A DNA stretch of 52,176 bases, from assembly GCF_900104445.1 (NCBI RefSeq), contig NZ_FNJI01000033.1, positions 1-52,176 on the forward strand. The letters run 5' to 3'. The position numbers were made by a program, and so were the translations under genes. Source of the DNA: Desulforhopalus singaporensis. Lineage in GTDB: Bacteria > Desulfobacterota > Desulfobulbia > Desulfobulbales > Desulfocapsaceae. The notes beneath the pieces were generated by a model. It ran no database searches, was not told where the DNA came from, and saw nothing but the letters and a program-made list of their open reading frames with translations. Positions 45,648 through 52,176 of the stretch are shown piece after piece. The number at the start of each line of letters is the position of its first letter. The first letter of the stretch is position 1.

Positions 45648-45694
45648 AATAAAAAAAGGTTCGTTTCCCTGCTGCAGCAGGGAAACGAACCTTT
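45648..45694 (-). terminator. Strong terminator after dctP, 40-base perfect palindrome
   Basis: Positions 45655-45694 are a perfect palindrome centred on CTGCAG (arm AAAGGTTCGTTTCCCTGCTG), so the RNA can form a long stem with almost no loop. On the minus strand it runs into T residues. It ends the dctM-dctQ-dctP unit about 40 bases after the dctP stop. Confidence 0.85.
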
Positions 45695-45735
45695 CTCATA
45701 CGCTAAAAAAAAATCAGCCTTTGCTGAAGCCATTT

Positions 45736-46788
45736 TTACATCTGATCCATATCCGTCAGGAATTCTTTCCAGAGTTCAACACCCTTGGCGCAACCTTCAG
45801 ATTTTGCAGCGACCTTCGGCCACACATCGCTGATAACTTTTTCACGAATTCTCTTTACCTCTTCAGCAGGAAGAGTGATGACTTCGCCGCCAGCTTTTTT
45901 GAGCACATCAAGAGCGTGCTTAACACCTTGCGCGTGCAGCCGGCTCGTTTCAAAGTAGGTCGGCATGAAAATGTCGTCAATGCGATCCCGCTGCCACTGG
46001 GTCAGTTCGTTCCAGCGGTCAAGATTAATATAGATCTCCTGATGCTGGGCAGGACACCACCCTGGCATAATCGCGTATTTGACGATTTCCTGGAAAGCCA
46101 TGTCGTCAATGCCGCCTGTATCCCAATAGGTTCCGTCTACAGTACCAAGCTTGATGGCAGTATAGATATCACCCGCGTTCATCGATACAGGTGCACCGCC
46201 CATGGCCTCGTGAAAAAGCGCCTGGGGAGCACCGGCTCTCATTTTCTTGCCTTTGAAATCTTCCATCTTGTGTACCGGGAAAGTGGTGAAGGCAGCATTG
46301 GGTCCCTGGCAGCTCCAGCCGGCCCAGTGCAGGTTGCGGTCATGAGCCGCCTTTTGCACAATGTCACCGATGCGGTATTTGGGATCGCCCCACATGGCTA
46401 CCCACGCGTCCTGGTAATTTTGTGCTCCCATTGCCATACCAAATGCCAGCATACCTTCCGGCATATCACCGCCGTATACGGTGGCCCACCCCGCGTAGCC
46501 GTCTATCATTCCGGCAGCCGTGGCTCCGAAGGCTTCAGAACCTGCGGTAATGGCTCCCGCTGGCTCCAACTGAATCTTGACCGTACCCTGGGTGGCTTCC
46601 TCAACCGCCTTGATCCATGGCACCAGGCCACTCCCCCATCCTGCGTCAGATGAGTCGAAACAGGGCTGGAATACCCACTTTGTCACTTTCTTGGGAGGAC
46701 CGTAATCCGCACCAGCCATTACCATTCCGGGTAACGAAATGGCAATTATAGACAACATGGTTATCCAGCCAATCACATTTTTCTTCAT
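45736..46788 (-). CDS. dctP: TRAP transporter substrate-binding protein DctP
   Basis: A periplasmic solute receptor of 350 residues. The start at 46788 (MKKNVIGWITMLSIIAISLPG) has GAGGAGG upstream and opens a Sec signal peptide ending near VMAGA. The DctP fold is seen in FDSSDAGWGSGLVPWIKAVEE and FPVHKMEDFKGKKMRAG with the conserved Arg that binds the substrate carboxylate, followed by VSMNAGDIYTAIKLGTVDG. Several Trp residues near the site (HWAGWSCQG, YWDTGG) resemble the branch of TRAP receptors that bind larger oxo- or aromatic acids; the ligand is unknown. It is last in the operon. Confidence 0.92.
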   Translation of the reverse strand: MKKNVIGWITMLSIIAISLPGMVMAGADYGPPKKVTKWVFQPCFDSSDAGWGSGLVPWIKAVEEATQGTVKIQLEPAGAITAGSEAFGATAAGMIDGYAGWATVYGGDMPEGMLAFGMAMGAQNYQDAWVAMWGDPKYRIGDIVQKAAHDRNLHWAGWSCQGPNAAFTTFPVHKMEDFKGKKMRAGAPQALFHEAMGGAPVSMNAGDIYTAIKLGTVDGTYWDTGGIDDMAFQEIVKYAIMPGWCPAQHQEIYINLDRWNELTQWQRDRIDDIFMPTYFETSRLHAQGVKHALDVLKKAGGEVITLPAEEVKRIREKVISDVWPKVAAKSEGCAKGVELWKEFLTDMDQM

Positions 46789-46908
46789 TAAATCCTCCTC
46801 CTGTTTTGTTATTTGTCTGTTAAACAACCTCGACTGCGGAATCCAGCTATTTCTATTCCTTGCAAAAAGAAATAATCCTTAACCGGATCGGAATACCGTA
46901 CATAAACG

Positions 46909-47427
46909 TCATTGTTCCTCACCGTTTTTCGGCGACATGACGATGAGAATATCGTTGACAAGTTTTTTTATTACCACCAGCAATACCAGCACGCCAGCGA
47001 TGGGAATTATAGTTTTGATCGGGTAGATCGGGATCGGTACCCCCGTAGGAGTAACCTGTTTAAGCTTTATCGACAGCATCGCCGCCTGATATCCTTTCCA
47101 GACCAAGACCCCTACAAAAAGAAACGTGTAGACCACGGTAATAATGTCGCAGATGGCTTTTTTCCGTTCAGAGAAACGGGCATAAAATAGGTCGAGTTTG
47201 ACAAAGGAGTTATGGTTCAGCGCATAAGCACCGCCAAAGCAGGCCATGAGGACCATCGCCGCCTGGATCGTTGTTCCTATCCACAGGGAAGGAGCATTCA
47301 GCACATATCTTAGGAAAACATCGGTCACGCCGAAAATCATACAGTAGAGAACCAGAATCCAACCGATTTTCCCCATAATCTCCATTAAGACATCAATGAC
47401 TTTTTCTATCATTTTCCATGTTTGCAT
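46909..47427 (-). CDS. dctQ: TRAP transporter small membrane subunit DctQ
   Basis: A 172-residue protein with four membrane helices (around 15-35, 50-65, 90-110 and 130-155). The family motif YVLNAPSLWIGTTIQAAMVL and the DLFYARFSERKKAI loop fit DctQ. The substrate-binding protein gene follows 120 bp downstream, dctM is 54 bp upstream. Together they form the Na+-driven tripartite importer. Confidence 0.9.
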   Translation of the reverse strand: MQTWKMIEKVIDVLMEIMGKIGWILVLYCMIFGVTDVFLRYVLNAPSLWIGTTIQAAMVLMACFGGAYALNHNSFVKLDLFYARFSERKKAICDIITVVYTFLFVGVLVWKGYQAAMLSIKLKQVTPTGVPIPIYPIKTIIPIAGVLVLLVVIKKLVNDILIVMSPKNGEEQ

Positions 47428-47480
47428 ATCGCAGCTCCATTAAGGTGTCACGTATTTATGAAATTTTCCGTACCTGCTTT

Positions 47481-48788
47481 TCAGCGCATCATATTCGGCA
47501 ACCAAACAGCTATCTGCGGGAAAATAAAGACCAAAGTCAAACCAAGTACCTGCAACGCAATAAACGGTCCGACGGATTTATAGACGTCACCCATGGTCAC
47601 GTCTGAGGGTAGGATGGACTTTATCCAGAACAGTACAAAACCAAAAGGCGGAGTCAGGTAGGCAATCTGGATGTTGACGATAAAGAGAACGCCAAACCAC
47701 AGCTTGTCAATTCCAAGCTCGTTGATTATCGGTATGTACAACGGGGTACAAAGCATAATGATCGCCCAGTCATCCATCACCATTCCCAGTATCAGGATGA
47801 TGACCATCATCATCACCAGAATACCGTTTTGACCTCCTGGCATACCGAGAACCATTGAGGTTACCAGTTCCTGGCATCCCAGGGAGTTGAAGATATTGAG
47901 ATAAACATTGGCGCCAATCAGAATCCACAGACCCATCCCGGAGAGTTTGAGAGTAGTCTCCAGAGAATCCCGCAAAACCTGCCAGGTCAACTTCCGGTAT
48001 ATCAGGTTGATGACACACGCACCGGTCGCACCGAAAGCCGCTGCCTCAGCCGGAGTTGCAACACCACCCCAGATAGCACCGAGCACAACAAGGATGAGTA
48101 TCAGAAACGGCCAGATGTTGACCACCGCCCGGACCTTTTCCGCAACGGAAAACTTCTCGTCAGGTGGAATGGCAGGTCCCATATGGGGCTGCAGTTTACA
48201 GCGTATCCCTATATAGATAATATAAAAGGAAGCCAGCATCAGACCGGGAAGCACCCCGCCCAGGAAGAGACCTCCAATCGACACTTTTGCAAGCAGACCG
48301 TAAAAGATAAATGGAACACTTGGCGGGATAAGCGCTCCCAGGGCACCACCGGCACCGATCGAGCCGATTGCTATTGCCCGCTTGTATTTGTATTTCATCA
48401 TCGATGGGTAGGCAATCTGGCCCATGGTGATAGTAGCAGGAGGAGTGATCCCGGTGATGGCCGCAAAAATAGTGCAAACCATGACCGTTCCCATTGCCAG
48501 ACCACCGTGAATATGCCCAATGAGCTTATAAACGGCATCATAGGCGGCTTCGGCTATACCTGAGAACCGGATCAGACTTCCCATAAACAGGAAGAGCGGA
48601 ACCGTTACCAGGACATGATTCCAGGGGGTGTAGTAAAAAGCACTGGGAATGGCAAGAAGAGATCTGGGCTCAAATATGAAAGCGAAGAGGACGGCGGTTC
48701 CTCCAAGTCCCAGAGCCACTGGCAAACCAAGAAACAAGCCGACAAACAGACAGGCAAAATACAAAAAGGTAATAAGTTCAATACTCAT
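47481..48788 (-). CDS. dctM: TRAP transporter large permease subunit DctM
   Basis: A 435-residue ion-transporter-superfamily permease with about eleven helices. FMGSLIRFSGIAEAAYDAV, GITPPATITMGQIAYP, GALGALIPPSVPFIFYG and the C-terminal IAYLTPPFGFVLFWIKS are classical DctM motifs, including the repeated hairpin loops that bind Na+. Of two tandem ATGs the second (48788) is better spaced from AGGAG. It is the first gene of the operon, giving an M-Q-P order instead of the usual P-Q-M. Confidence 0.94.
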   Translation of the reverse strand: MSIELITFLYFACLFVGLFLGLPVALGLGGTAVLFAFIFEPRSLLAIPSAFYYTPWNHVLVTVPLFLFMGSLIRFSGIAEAAYDAVYKLIGHIHGGLAMGTVMVCTIFAAITGITPPATITMGQIAYPSMMKYKYKRAIAIGSIGAGGALGALIPPSVPFIFYGLLAKVSIGGLFLGGVLPGLMLASFYIIYIGIRCKLQPHMGPAIPPDEKFSVAEKVRAVVNIWPFLILILVVLGAIWGGVATPAEAAAFGATGACVINLIYRKLTWQVLRDSLETTLKLSGMGLWILIGANVYLNIFNSLGCQELVTSMVLGMPGGQNGILVMMMVIILILGMVMDDWAIIMLCTPLYIPIINELGIDKLWFGVLFIVNIQIAYLTPPFGFVLFWIKSILPSDVTMGDVYKSVGPFIALQVLGLTLVFIFPQIAVWLPNMMR

Positions 48789-49654
48789 CATTTCTCCTTT
48801 TCTTACTCCATCGATGATTACAGGGGAGGGTCAGGCCTCATACTTCTTTTCAAGAGTCGTAGCGTTAGATCTCCTTTACTATCTCCTGAGGGGAGCAGTA
48901 CCAAGCAGGTCAACCTGCTGGCATTTGCAAAACCGATCTCGCTGCTCAACGGTTTTTTGCTCTGCTCAACGTTCAGATGTCCGGATGCAGCTTTTTGGGC
49001 CAGCGCACTCCCAGTATCTGAGTAATATATTAGTATACTAGTAAAGCTTTACATGTCAAACAATTTTTACGTATATGTTCCCCAGACAAGACGTGAGACT
49101 CCCTGTTTCAGGTGTCGAGCCAAGACCTCTCCCTACGGACCACCATACAACGCAACCAAAACCACTATAAAGTCAGCACATTACCAGCATCCAGTCTACA
49201 ATCACCTTGTCATCACCTAGATCCCGATATACATCCCTACTCCTGCTGGCAATGGAGCAGGATAAAACCCTAAAATTCGAGGATCAAAACCAGTGTATCA
49301 TAATCCATAATCAAAAGGAAATTGCTATTCATCACCACAACGTGGCCCTTATATTTGGCTTTTGTTCCAGACAAGCCTCCCAGGCGCATTGGCCGCCCGC
49401 CAGCTGTTGTCTCCCAACTTTCATCAAGAAAAAACAAGAGATCGATCCATAAATCGAGACCGAAATGATCATTCTTAGCCTAAACGGACGCCACCGCCAC
49501 GCCCCCAACCAACCCGCTCTTCCGGTTCTTGTCTAACTACTATTTCTTCAGAGCAGTTAACCTTAAAAGTTGACCCTGTGCTTTCGGTGTGGTATCAAGT
49601 GGTTCACGACAGAAGCAATCACTACCTGCCGATAATGATTTTGCAACTCAAAAT
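48789..49654. other. Intergenic region between dctM and tRNA-Arg
   Basis: The first 240 bases are the dctM leader and promoter. From about 49060 to 49654 I see no supported gene; short ORFs in both directions have no family character. It contains no obvious repeat or insertion-sequence end. Confidence 0.45.
49023..49059 (-). promoter_or_regulatory. dctMQP promoter with second copy of the GntR operator
   Basis: On the minus strand TTGACA (49054-49059) and TATACT (49032-49037) are 16 bases apart. TAATATATTAGTATAC at 49023-49038 is identical over 16 bases to the site at the dehydrogenase promoter and again covers the -10. The leader to dctM would be about 230 bases. Confidence 0.72.
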
Positions 49655-49731
49655 GCACCCGTAGCTCAGCTGGATAGAGCACCGGACTTCGAATCCGGGT
49701 GTCGGGGGTTCGAATCCCTCCGGGTGTACCA
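49655..49731 (+). tRNA. tRNA-Arg (anticodon UCG)
   Basis: A complete 77-base cloverleaf. The acceptor GCACCCG pairs with CGGGTGT, followed by an unpaired A and encoded CCA. The D-arm has AGCTCAGCTGGATAGAGC, the anticodon stem CCGGA/TCCGG encloses loop CTTCGAA with anticodon TCG, and the T-arm has GGTTCGAATCC. It reads CGA codons. It borders a lower-GC stretch with phage-like genes, so its 3 prime end may be an attachment site. Confidence 0.95.
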
Positions 49732-49789
49732 ATAAAATCAACGTAAGCCACTTTTTCCTTAAATAGGAAAATCTACAGAAATCTACATA

Positions 49790-49957
49790 TCAGCCTTTCC
49801 GCATTTTTTCAGATAATTCTTTAGCCCGATTACCAACTTGTCTTGCCCAACGGGATTTGAGCATTTCATCGGCTGTAAGGTCGAATTTTTTTGCACACCA
49901 GAGGATTCTTGCCTTTGTTTCTGAATAAATCGGCCAGAATCCTGAGAGAATAGCCAA
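49790..49957 (-). pseudogene. Possible 55-aa ORF or gene remnant beside tRNA-Arg
   Basis: The frame ends ...ILWCAKKFDLTADEM, LKSRWARQVGNRAKELSEKMRKG before TGA at 49790. The composition (charged helix with evenly spaced Lys/Arg/Glu) looks like a real protein C-terminus, but upstream the frame closes at a TAA after only 55 codons and starts with TTG without a ribosome site. It may be the tail of a degraded mobile-element gene. I do not recognise the family. Confidence 0.3.
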
Positions 49958-50041
49958 TTAGCGCTCTCGGAGATGGGTTAACGACATCGGAAAAAAAGGA
50001 ATAGATACGACCAAGCTGCTGTGGCCGAACCCTTTAATAAA

Positions 50042-50085
50042 CAAAAGCCCTTCCCATATAAACGCCGATGCAGGAAGGGCTTTTG
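50042..50085 (-). terminator. Terminator after the trypsin-like protease gene
   Basis: Arms CAAAAGCCCTTCC (50042-50054) and GGAAGGGCTTTTG (50073-50085) pair perfectly over 13 bp with an 18-base loop. On the minus strand the stem runs into TTTTGTTTATT. It starts six bases after the protease stop. Confidence 0.85.
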
Positions 50086-50090
50086 CAAAA

Positions 50091-50897
50091 CTACGGTAAA
50101 TAGGGGTAAACGAAATCCAAAACATCTTGTCTGTCCATACGAAAAACACCGCCAGTACCAACACAATTATTATTTAGGCCGAATGAAGTCACCCCGGCAA
50201 CAATATTGGTATCTCCTAAGAAGTTAGGACCACCAGAGTCACCAAAGCACGTCCCACCTGTTGCGTGGTTGTTTGACAGCATCAAAGAATAATCACCCGT
50301 AAGACCCGGGACATTGATCTGAACAAGATATGGATAAGCGACCATACGTACTTTTTCGGATTCAACAAATACCGGGTTGATTCGTTGTAGTCCATAACCA
50401 ACAGCAGTAAAAGAAGTATCCTGCAAACCACGCTTTGTTTTGAGTGCGTCAAGTTGATCGACCTCAGGAAGAACGCCATATGCACTAAGTTCAATGGGTG
50501 CTCCGAGAAGTACGACACCGACATCGTGTTCGACATATGATTCCATGGCGAACTCAGGATGTGTTGCCCAAGAAACTGCTTCTACAGTATTCGGTCCAGA
50601 AAGTGGATAGTTATTGGTACCGTTTTCAACGTCTGATTCCGTAAAAACCCTCATACCAGTAAATTCGGCGCCGGGCTCATTATAAGTGCAATGTCCGGCA
50701 GTTAAAAGAACTCTTGGCGACAACAAAGTCCCGGTACACCGATATGCCGGCGAACCTCCAACATCCATCACTAACAAAACGACCATGGGATGGCCGTCTC
50801 CGTCCAGTTCATTGATTTCGGTTATGCCAAATGCAATGCAACTGCCCCAAATGAGCAGCAGCATTGATAGAATAACTATTTTTATATTTTTCAACAT
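50091..50897 (-). CDS. Secreted trypsin-like (S1) serine protease
   Basis: A 268-residue protein with an N-terminal signal peptide (MLKNIKIVILSMLLLIWGSC), whose Cys near residue 20 could also be a lipobox-like site. The chymotrypsin fold triad is complete: His in LLTAGHCTYN, Asp in EHDVGVVLLG and Ser in TCFGDSGGPNF. Cys residues in the pairs YRCTG/GHC and TCFGD/NNNCVG could form the usual disulfides. ATG is preceded by GGGGGAACC. It is an isolated gene in the lower-GC region between tRNA-Arg and a phage lysis module. Substrate and role (export, defence, host-directed or a phage moron) are unknown. Confidence 0.85.
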   Translation of the reverse strand: MLKNIKIVILSMLLLIWGSCIAFGITEINELDGDGHPMVVLLVMDVGGSPAYRCTGTLLSPRVLLTAGHCTYNEPGAEFTGMRVFTESDVENGTNNYPLSGPNTVEAVSWATHPEFAMESYVEHDVGVVLLGAPIELSAYGVLPEVDQLDALKTKRGLQDTSFTAVGYGLQRINPVFVESEKVRMVAYPYLVQINVPGLTGDYSLMLSNNHATGGTCFGDSGGPNFLGDTNIVAGVTSFGLNNNCVGTGGVFRMDRQDVLDFVYPYLP

Positions 50898-51339
50898 GGT
50901 TCCCCCATATAAACAAAATTGTTTTTTGTGTAATCCATGACGAAAAAGGACTTAGCAACTAGAATTTAAGAATTTTATTGATAATTATGGCAAGCCTCCC
51001 AAAGAAAACAGAAATTTCTTTGGGAGGTGCTAGGCACAATTTGAGAATTTTCCTCATCTTATCGTCACCTATTTAGCGATTGAAGGATAAAAAAAACGCT
51101 CTAAGCCCGATGATTTTATACTTGAAGTTTATGTGAGCTAGAAAGAAGGTGTCAAGGTAACATCATGGTGATTCTTCTTTTTCTAAAATTTTTGAATTAA
51201 TTTAAACGATTGCGGCCTATCTGCTACTGCGGATTTCATTTAATTTTGGGCGACTTCACGATAACTAACCGACACTAAGACCTATTCGGCGAGTAACTGC
51301 AGTTTACAGGGATTTTCCGTCTTTGCTTCAACCTGAAGT
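50898..51339. other. A/T-rich intergenic region with a 13-bp hairpin
   Basis: No gene is supported here. It contains a perfect inverted repeat, CCTCCCAAAGAAA (50995-51007) and TTTCTTTGGGAGG (51015-51027), about 310 bases after the endolysin stop. It lacks a clear U tract on the minus strand, so it may be a terminator or another structure. The protease promoter must lie in the lower 90 bases but no clear pair was assigned. Confidence 0.45.
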
Positions 51340-51834
51340 TTAGTGGTAATCAAATATATTATTACCAGTCGCACCAAGCACCAAGACATGGTAATTCTCA
51401 AGAAATTGCGCCGTAGTACCTTTCCTTGGATTTCTATTAAAGTGTTTATCCCAATACTCAGCAAGACCAACAATATTGTGAGCCTCCGGAAAAGGATCCT
51501 TTATGCGCCTATAATGCAGCCTGGCCATGGCAGTTGAATACACTGGGTCATACTGAAGACGATTAAGGTCAGGACTATCGACCGATGTTATTTGTTTCGT
51601 AAGTTTTAATTTTTCTGGCCTATATTTCAGGTATGAGTCATAAATATCAATCAAGGTAGCCGGTTCCATCTGATAGATCCCAAGGGCCGGGCCACCAATC
51701 TGATGTGTCCAGCGCCCTAACGCTGACTCATGGGCGACAGTTCCGAGCAAAAGTTCTTCAGCAGCTTGAGACCACATACCCATTTCATCAATGACAGTTC
51801 TGATTATTTGACGCAGTTTTTCCGGATCGTACAT
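51340..51834 (-). CDS. Phage-type lysozyme-fold endolysin
   Basis: A 164-residue protein with no signal peptide. The pattern LLLGTVAHESALGRWTHQIGGPALGIYQMEP has the catalytic-type Glu in HESALG followed by GIYQM, as in lytic transglycosylase-like phage endolysins. The remaining helical part has YDPVYSTAMARLHYRR and GLAEYWDKHFN. It follows the small membrane-protein gene by four bases, a typical holin-endolysin pair. Exported access would need the holin. Confidence 0.75.
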   Translation of the reverse strand: MYDPEKLRQIIRTVIDEMGMWSQAAEELLLGTVAHESALGRWTHQIGGPALGIYQMEPATLIDIYDSYLKYRPEKLKLTKQITSVDSPDLNRLQYDPVYSTAMARLHYRRIKDPFPEAHNIVGLAEYWDKHFNRNPRKGTTAQFLENYHVLVLGATGNNIFDYH

Positions 51835-51838
51835 AAAA

Positions 51839-52105
51839 TTATAGCCCCATCGCCTTTTTTACTTTTACAGCTACCCCAGCAAAAAATACCGTTATAAAAC
51901 CACCGACACCGATAACCAACACCGTTTTCACGATGGTATTTCCCGACATTTTCATAAATTCGTTAAAGTGTCGATGAGACTCGATAACCTCTTTTAATTC
52001 AGAGACCTCGATATCTTCAAATCGACAATCCCTCTCCTCACTCTGCCTATCATAAAGCGCCTGTACTATCGCGGAGATATCTTCATCTGACAGTTTTCGC
52101 GGCAT
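51839..52105 (-). CDS. Small membrane protein, holin-like
   Basis: From ATG at 52105 (MPRKLSDEDISAIVQAL) it has 88 residues; the frame is open further upstream but GGGAG precedes this ATG and it overlaps the previous stop (TAATG). A charged soluble half (about 1-55) is followed by one hydrophobic helix TVLVIGVGGFITVFFAGVAV and a basic tail KVKKAMGL. Size, topology and position just before the endolysin suggest a holin or lysis regulator; no family was recognised with certainty. Confidence 0.6.
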   Translation of the reverse strand: MPRKLSDEDISAIVQALYDRQSEERDCRFEDIEVSELKEVIESHRHFNEFMKMSGNTIVKTVLVIGVGGFITVFFAGVAVKVKKAMGL

Positions 52106-52176
52106 TAGTAATTTCTCCCGACACCCAAATACGCACCGATCCTCACACCAATCAGTCCGGCAATAGTGCGCCACAG
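52105..52176 (-). CDS. C-terminal fragment of a further phage-like gene (cut by window edge)
   Basis: The frame entering from the right edge gives 23 residues, LWRTIAGLIGVRIGAYLGVG then RNY, and ends in TAA overlapping the next ATG (TAATG). The glycine-rich hydrophobic character suggests a membrane helix, perhaps another lysis-module or holin protein. Nothing more can be said without the rest. Confidence 0.45.
   Translation of the reverse strand: MWRTIAGLIGVRIGAYLGVGRNY

Larger units (their letters stand above)
45423..45735. other. Intergenic region between dctP and the dehydrogenase gene
   Basis: No gene here. It contains the dctP terminator at its upper end and the dehydrogenase promoter/operator, with a leader of about 105 bases before the dehydrogenase ATG. 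Confidence 0.6.

Noticed and set aside
49207-49452. 81-codon plus-strand ORF between dctM and the tRNA
   Set aside because: No ribosome site, no family pattern and unusual His/Cys-rich composition. Judged a chance ORF.
49563-49751. Minus-strand ORF with GGIRTPDTRIRSPVLYPAELR
   Set aside because: It is the antisense translation of the tRNA-Arg gene, a well-known false protein family that appears wherever tRNA genes are translated backwards.
49655-52176. Direct repeat of the tRNA-Arg 3 prime end as an attachment site inside the window
   Set aside because: I looked for a second copy of the T-arm/acceptor sequence up to the right edge and found none; any second site must lie outside.
1-52176. 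CRISPR arrays or insertion sequences
   Set aside because: No regularly spaced repeats and no transposase-like ORF with terminal inverted repeats were seen on either strand.

Overview
The window reads as a chromosomal segment of a Gram-negative anaerobe, most likely a member of the Desulfobacterota (Desulfobulbales-like). This is inferred from the gene mix: a sigma-54 enhancer-binding response regulator, a Na+/solute symporter with a tiny partner protein, a CoA-disulfide-reductase/rhodanese fusion, TRAP transport, a UGA-containing SelW-like selenoprotein and a MurE with the DNPR motif of meso-diaminopimelate ligases. No 16S gene is present, so the taxonomy is a guess.

Left part (1-12.4 kb): a sodium:solute symporter (cut by the window edge) and its 44-residue companion lie downstream of a dCACHE histidine kinase/NtrC-type regulator pair. 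Between them sit a sigma-54-like promoter and, about 100 bp upstream of it, a palindromic enhancer candidate, so the circuit can be read directly. Then come a VOC protein, a Mut7-C RNase-like protein, a PAS-PAS-GGDEF-EAL protein, an FAD-dependent oxidoreductase with a rhodanese tail, and a histidine kinase without a partner regulator.

Centre (12.4-28.9 kb, all minus strand): a compact division and cell wall (dcw) cluster, transcribed mraZ-rsmH-ftsL-ftsI-murEF-mraY-murD-murG-murC-murB-ftsQ-ftsA-ftsZ. murE and murF are one ORF. Two features stand out. ftsW is absent from its usual place between murD and murG, which overlap by 4 bp. The ftsI product keeps its membrane anchor, pedestal and PASTA domains but has lost all three transpeptidase motifs (SxxK, SxN, KTG). 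Both halves of the septal peptidoglycan synthase pair are therefore missing or dead at this locus, while ftsL, ftsQ, ftsA and ftsZ look normal. The mraZ promoter is near-consensus and followed by three GTGG/TGGG boxes with 10-bp period, as expected for MraZ autoregulation.

Right-centre (29-42 kb): panB, ruvB-ruvA-ruvC, yebC, rlmE and a CCA-adding-type enzyme (all minus), then a Dus enzyme (plus), a PP-loop tRNA-thiolation-like protein overlapping recN, a DtxR-type regulator, a SelW-like selenoprotein gene visible only when an in-frame UGA is read as selenocysteine, and a dGTPase.

Right (42-49 kb): a carboxylate uptake and oxidation unit: GntR/FCD regulator, DUF6506-like protein, methylmalonate-semialdehyde-dehydrogenase-like enzyme, and TRAP genes in the order dctM-dctQ-dctP. 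Two promoters share a 16-bp identical palindromic sequence over the -10 region, which links them in one probable GntR regulon.

Right end (49.6-52.2 kb): a tRNA-Arg(UCG) gene followed by a lower-GC stretch with a secreted trypsin-like protease and a phage-like lysis module (small membrane proteins and endolysin), probably the edge of a prophage or island.
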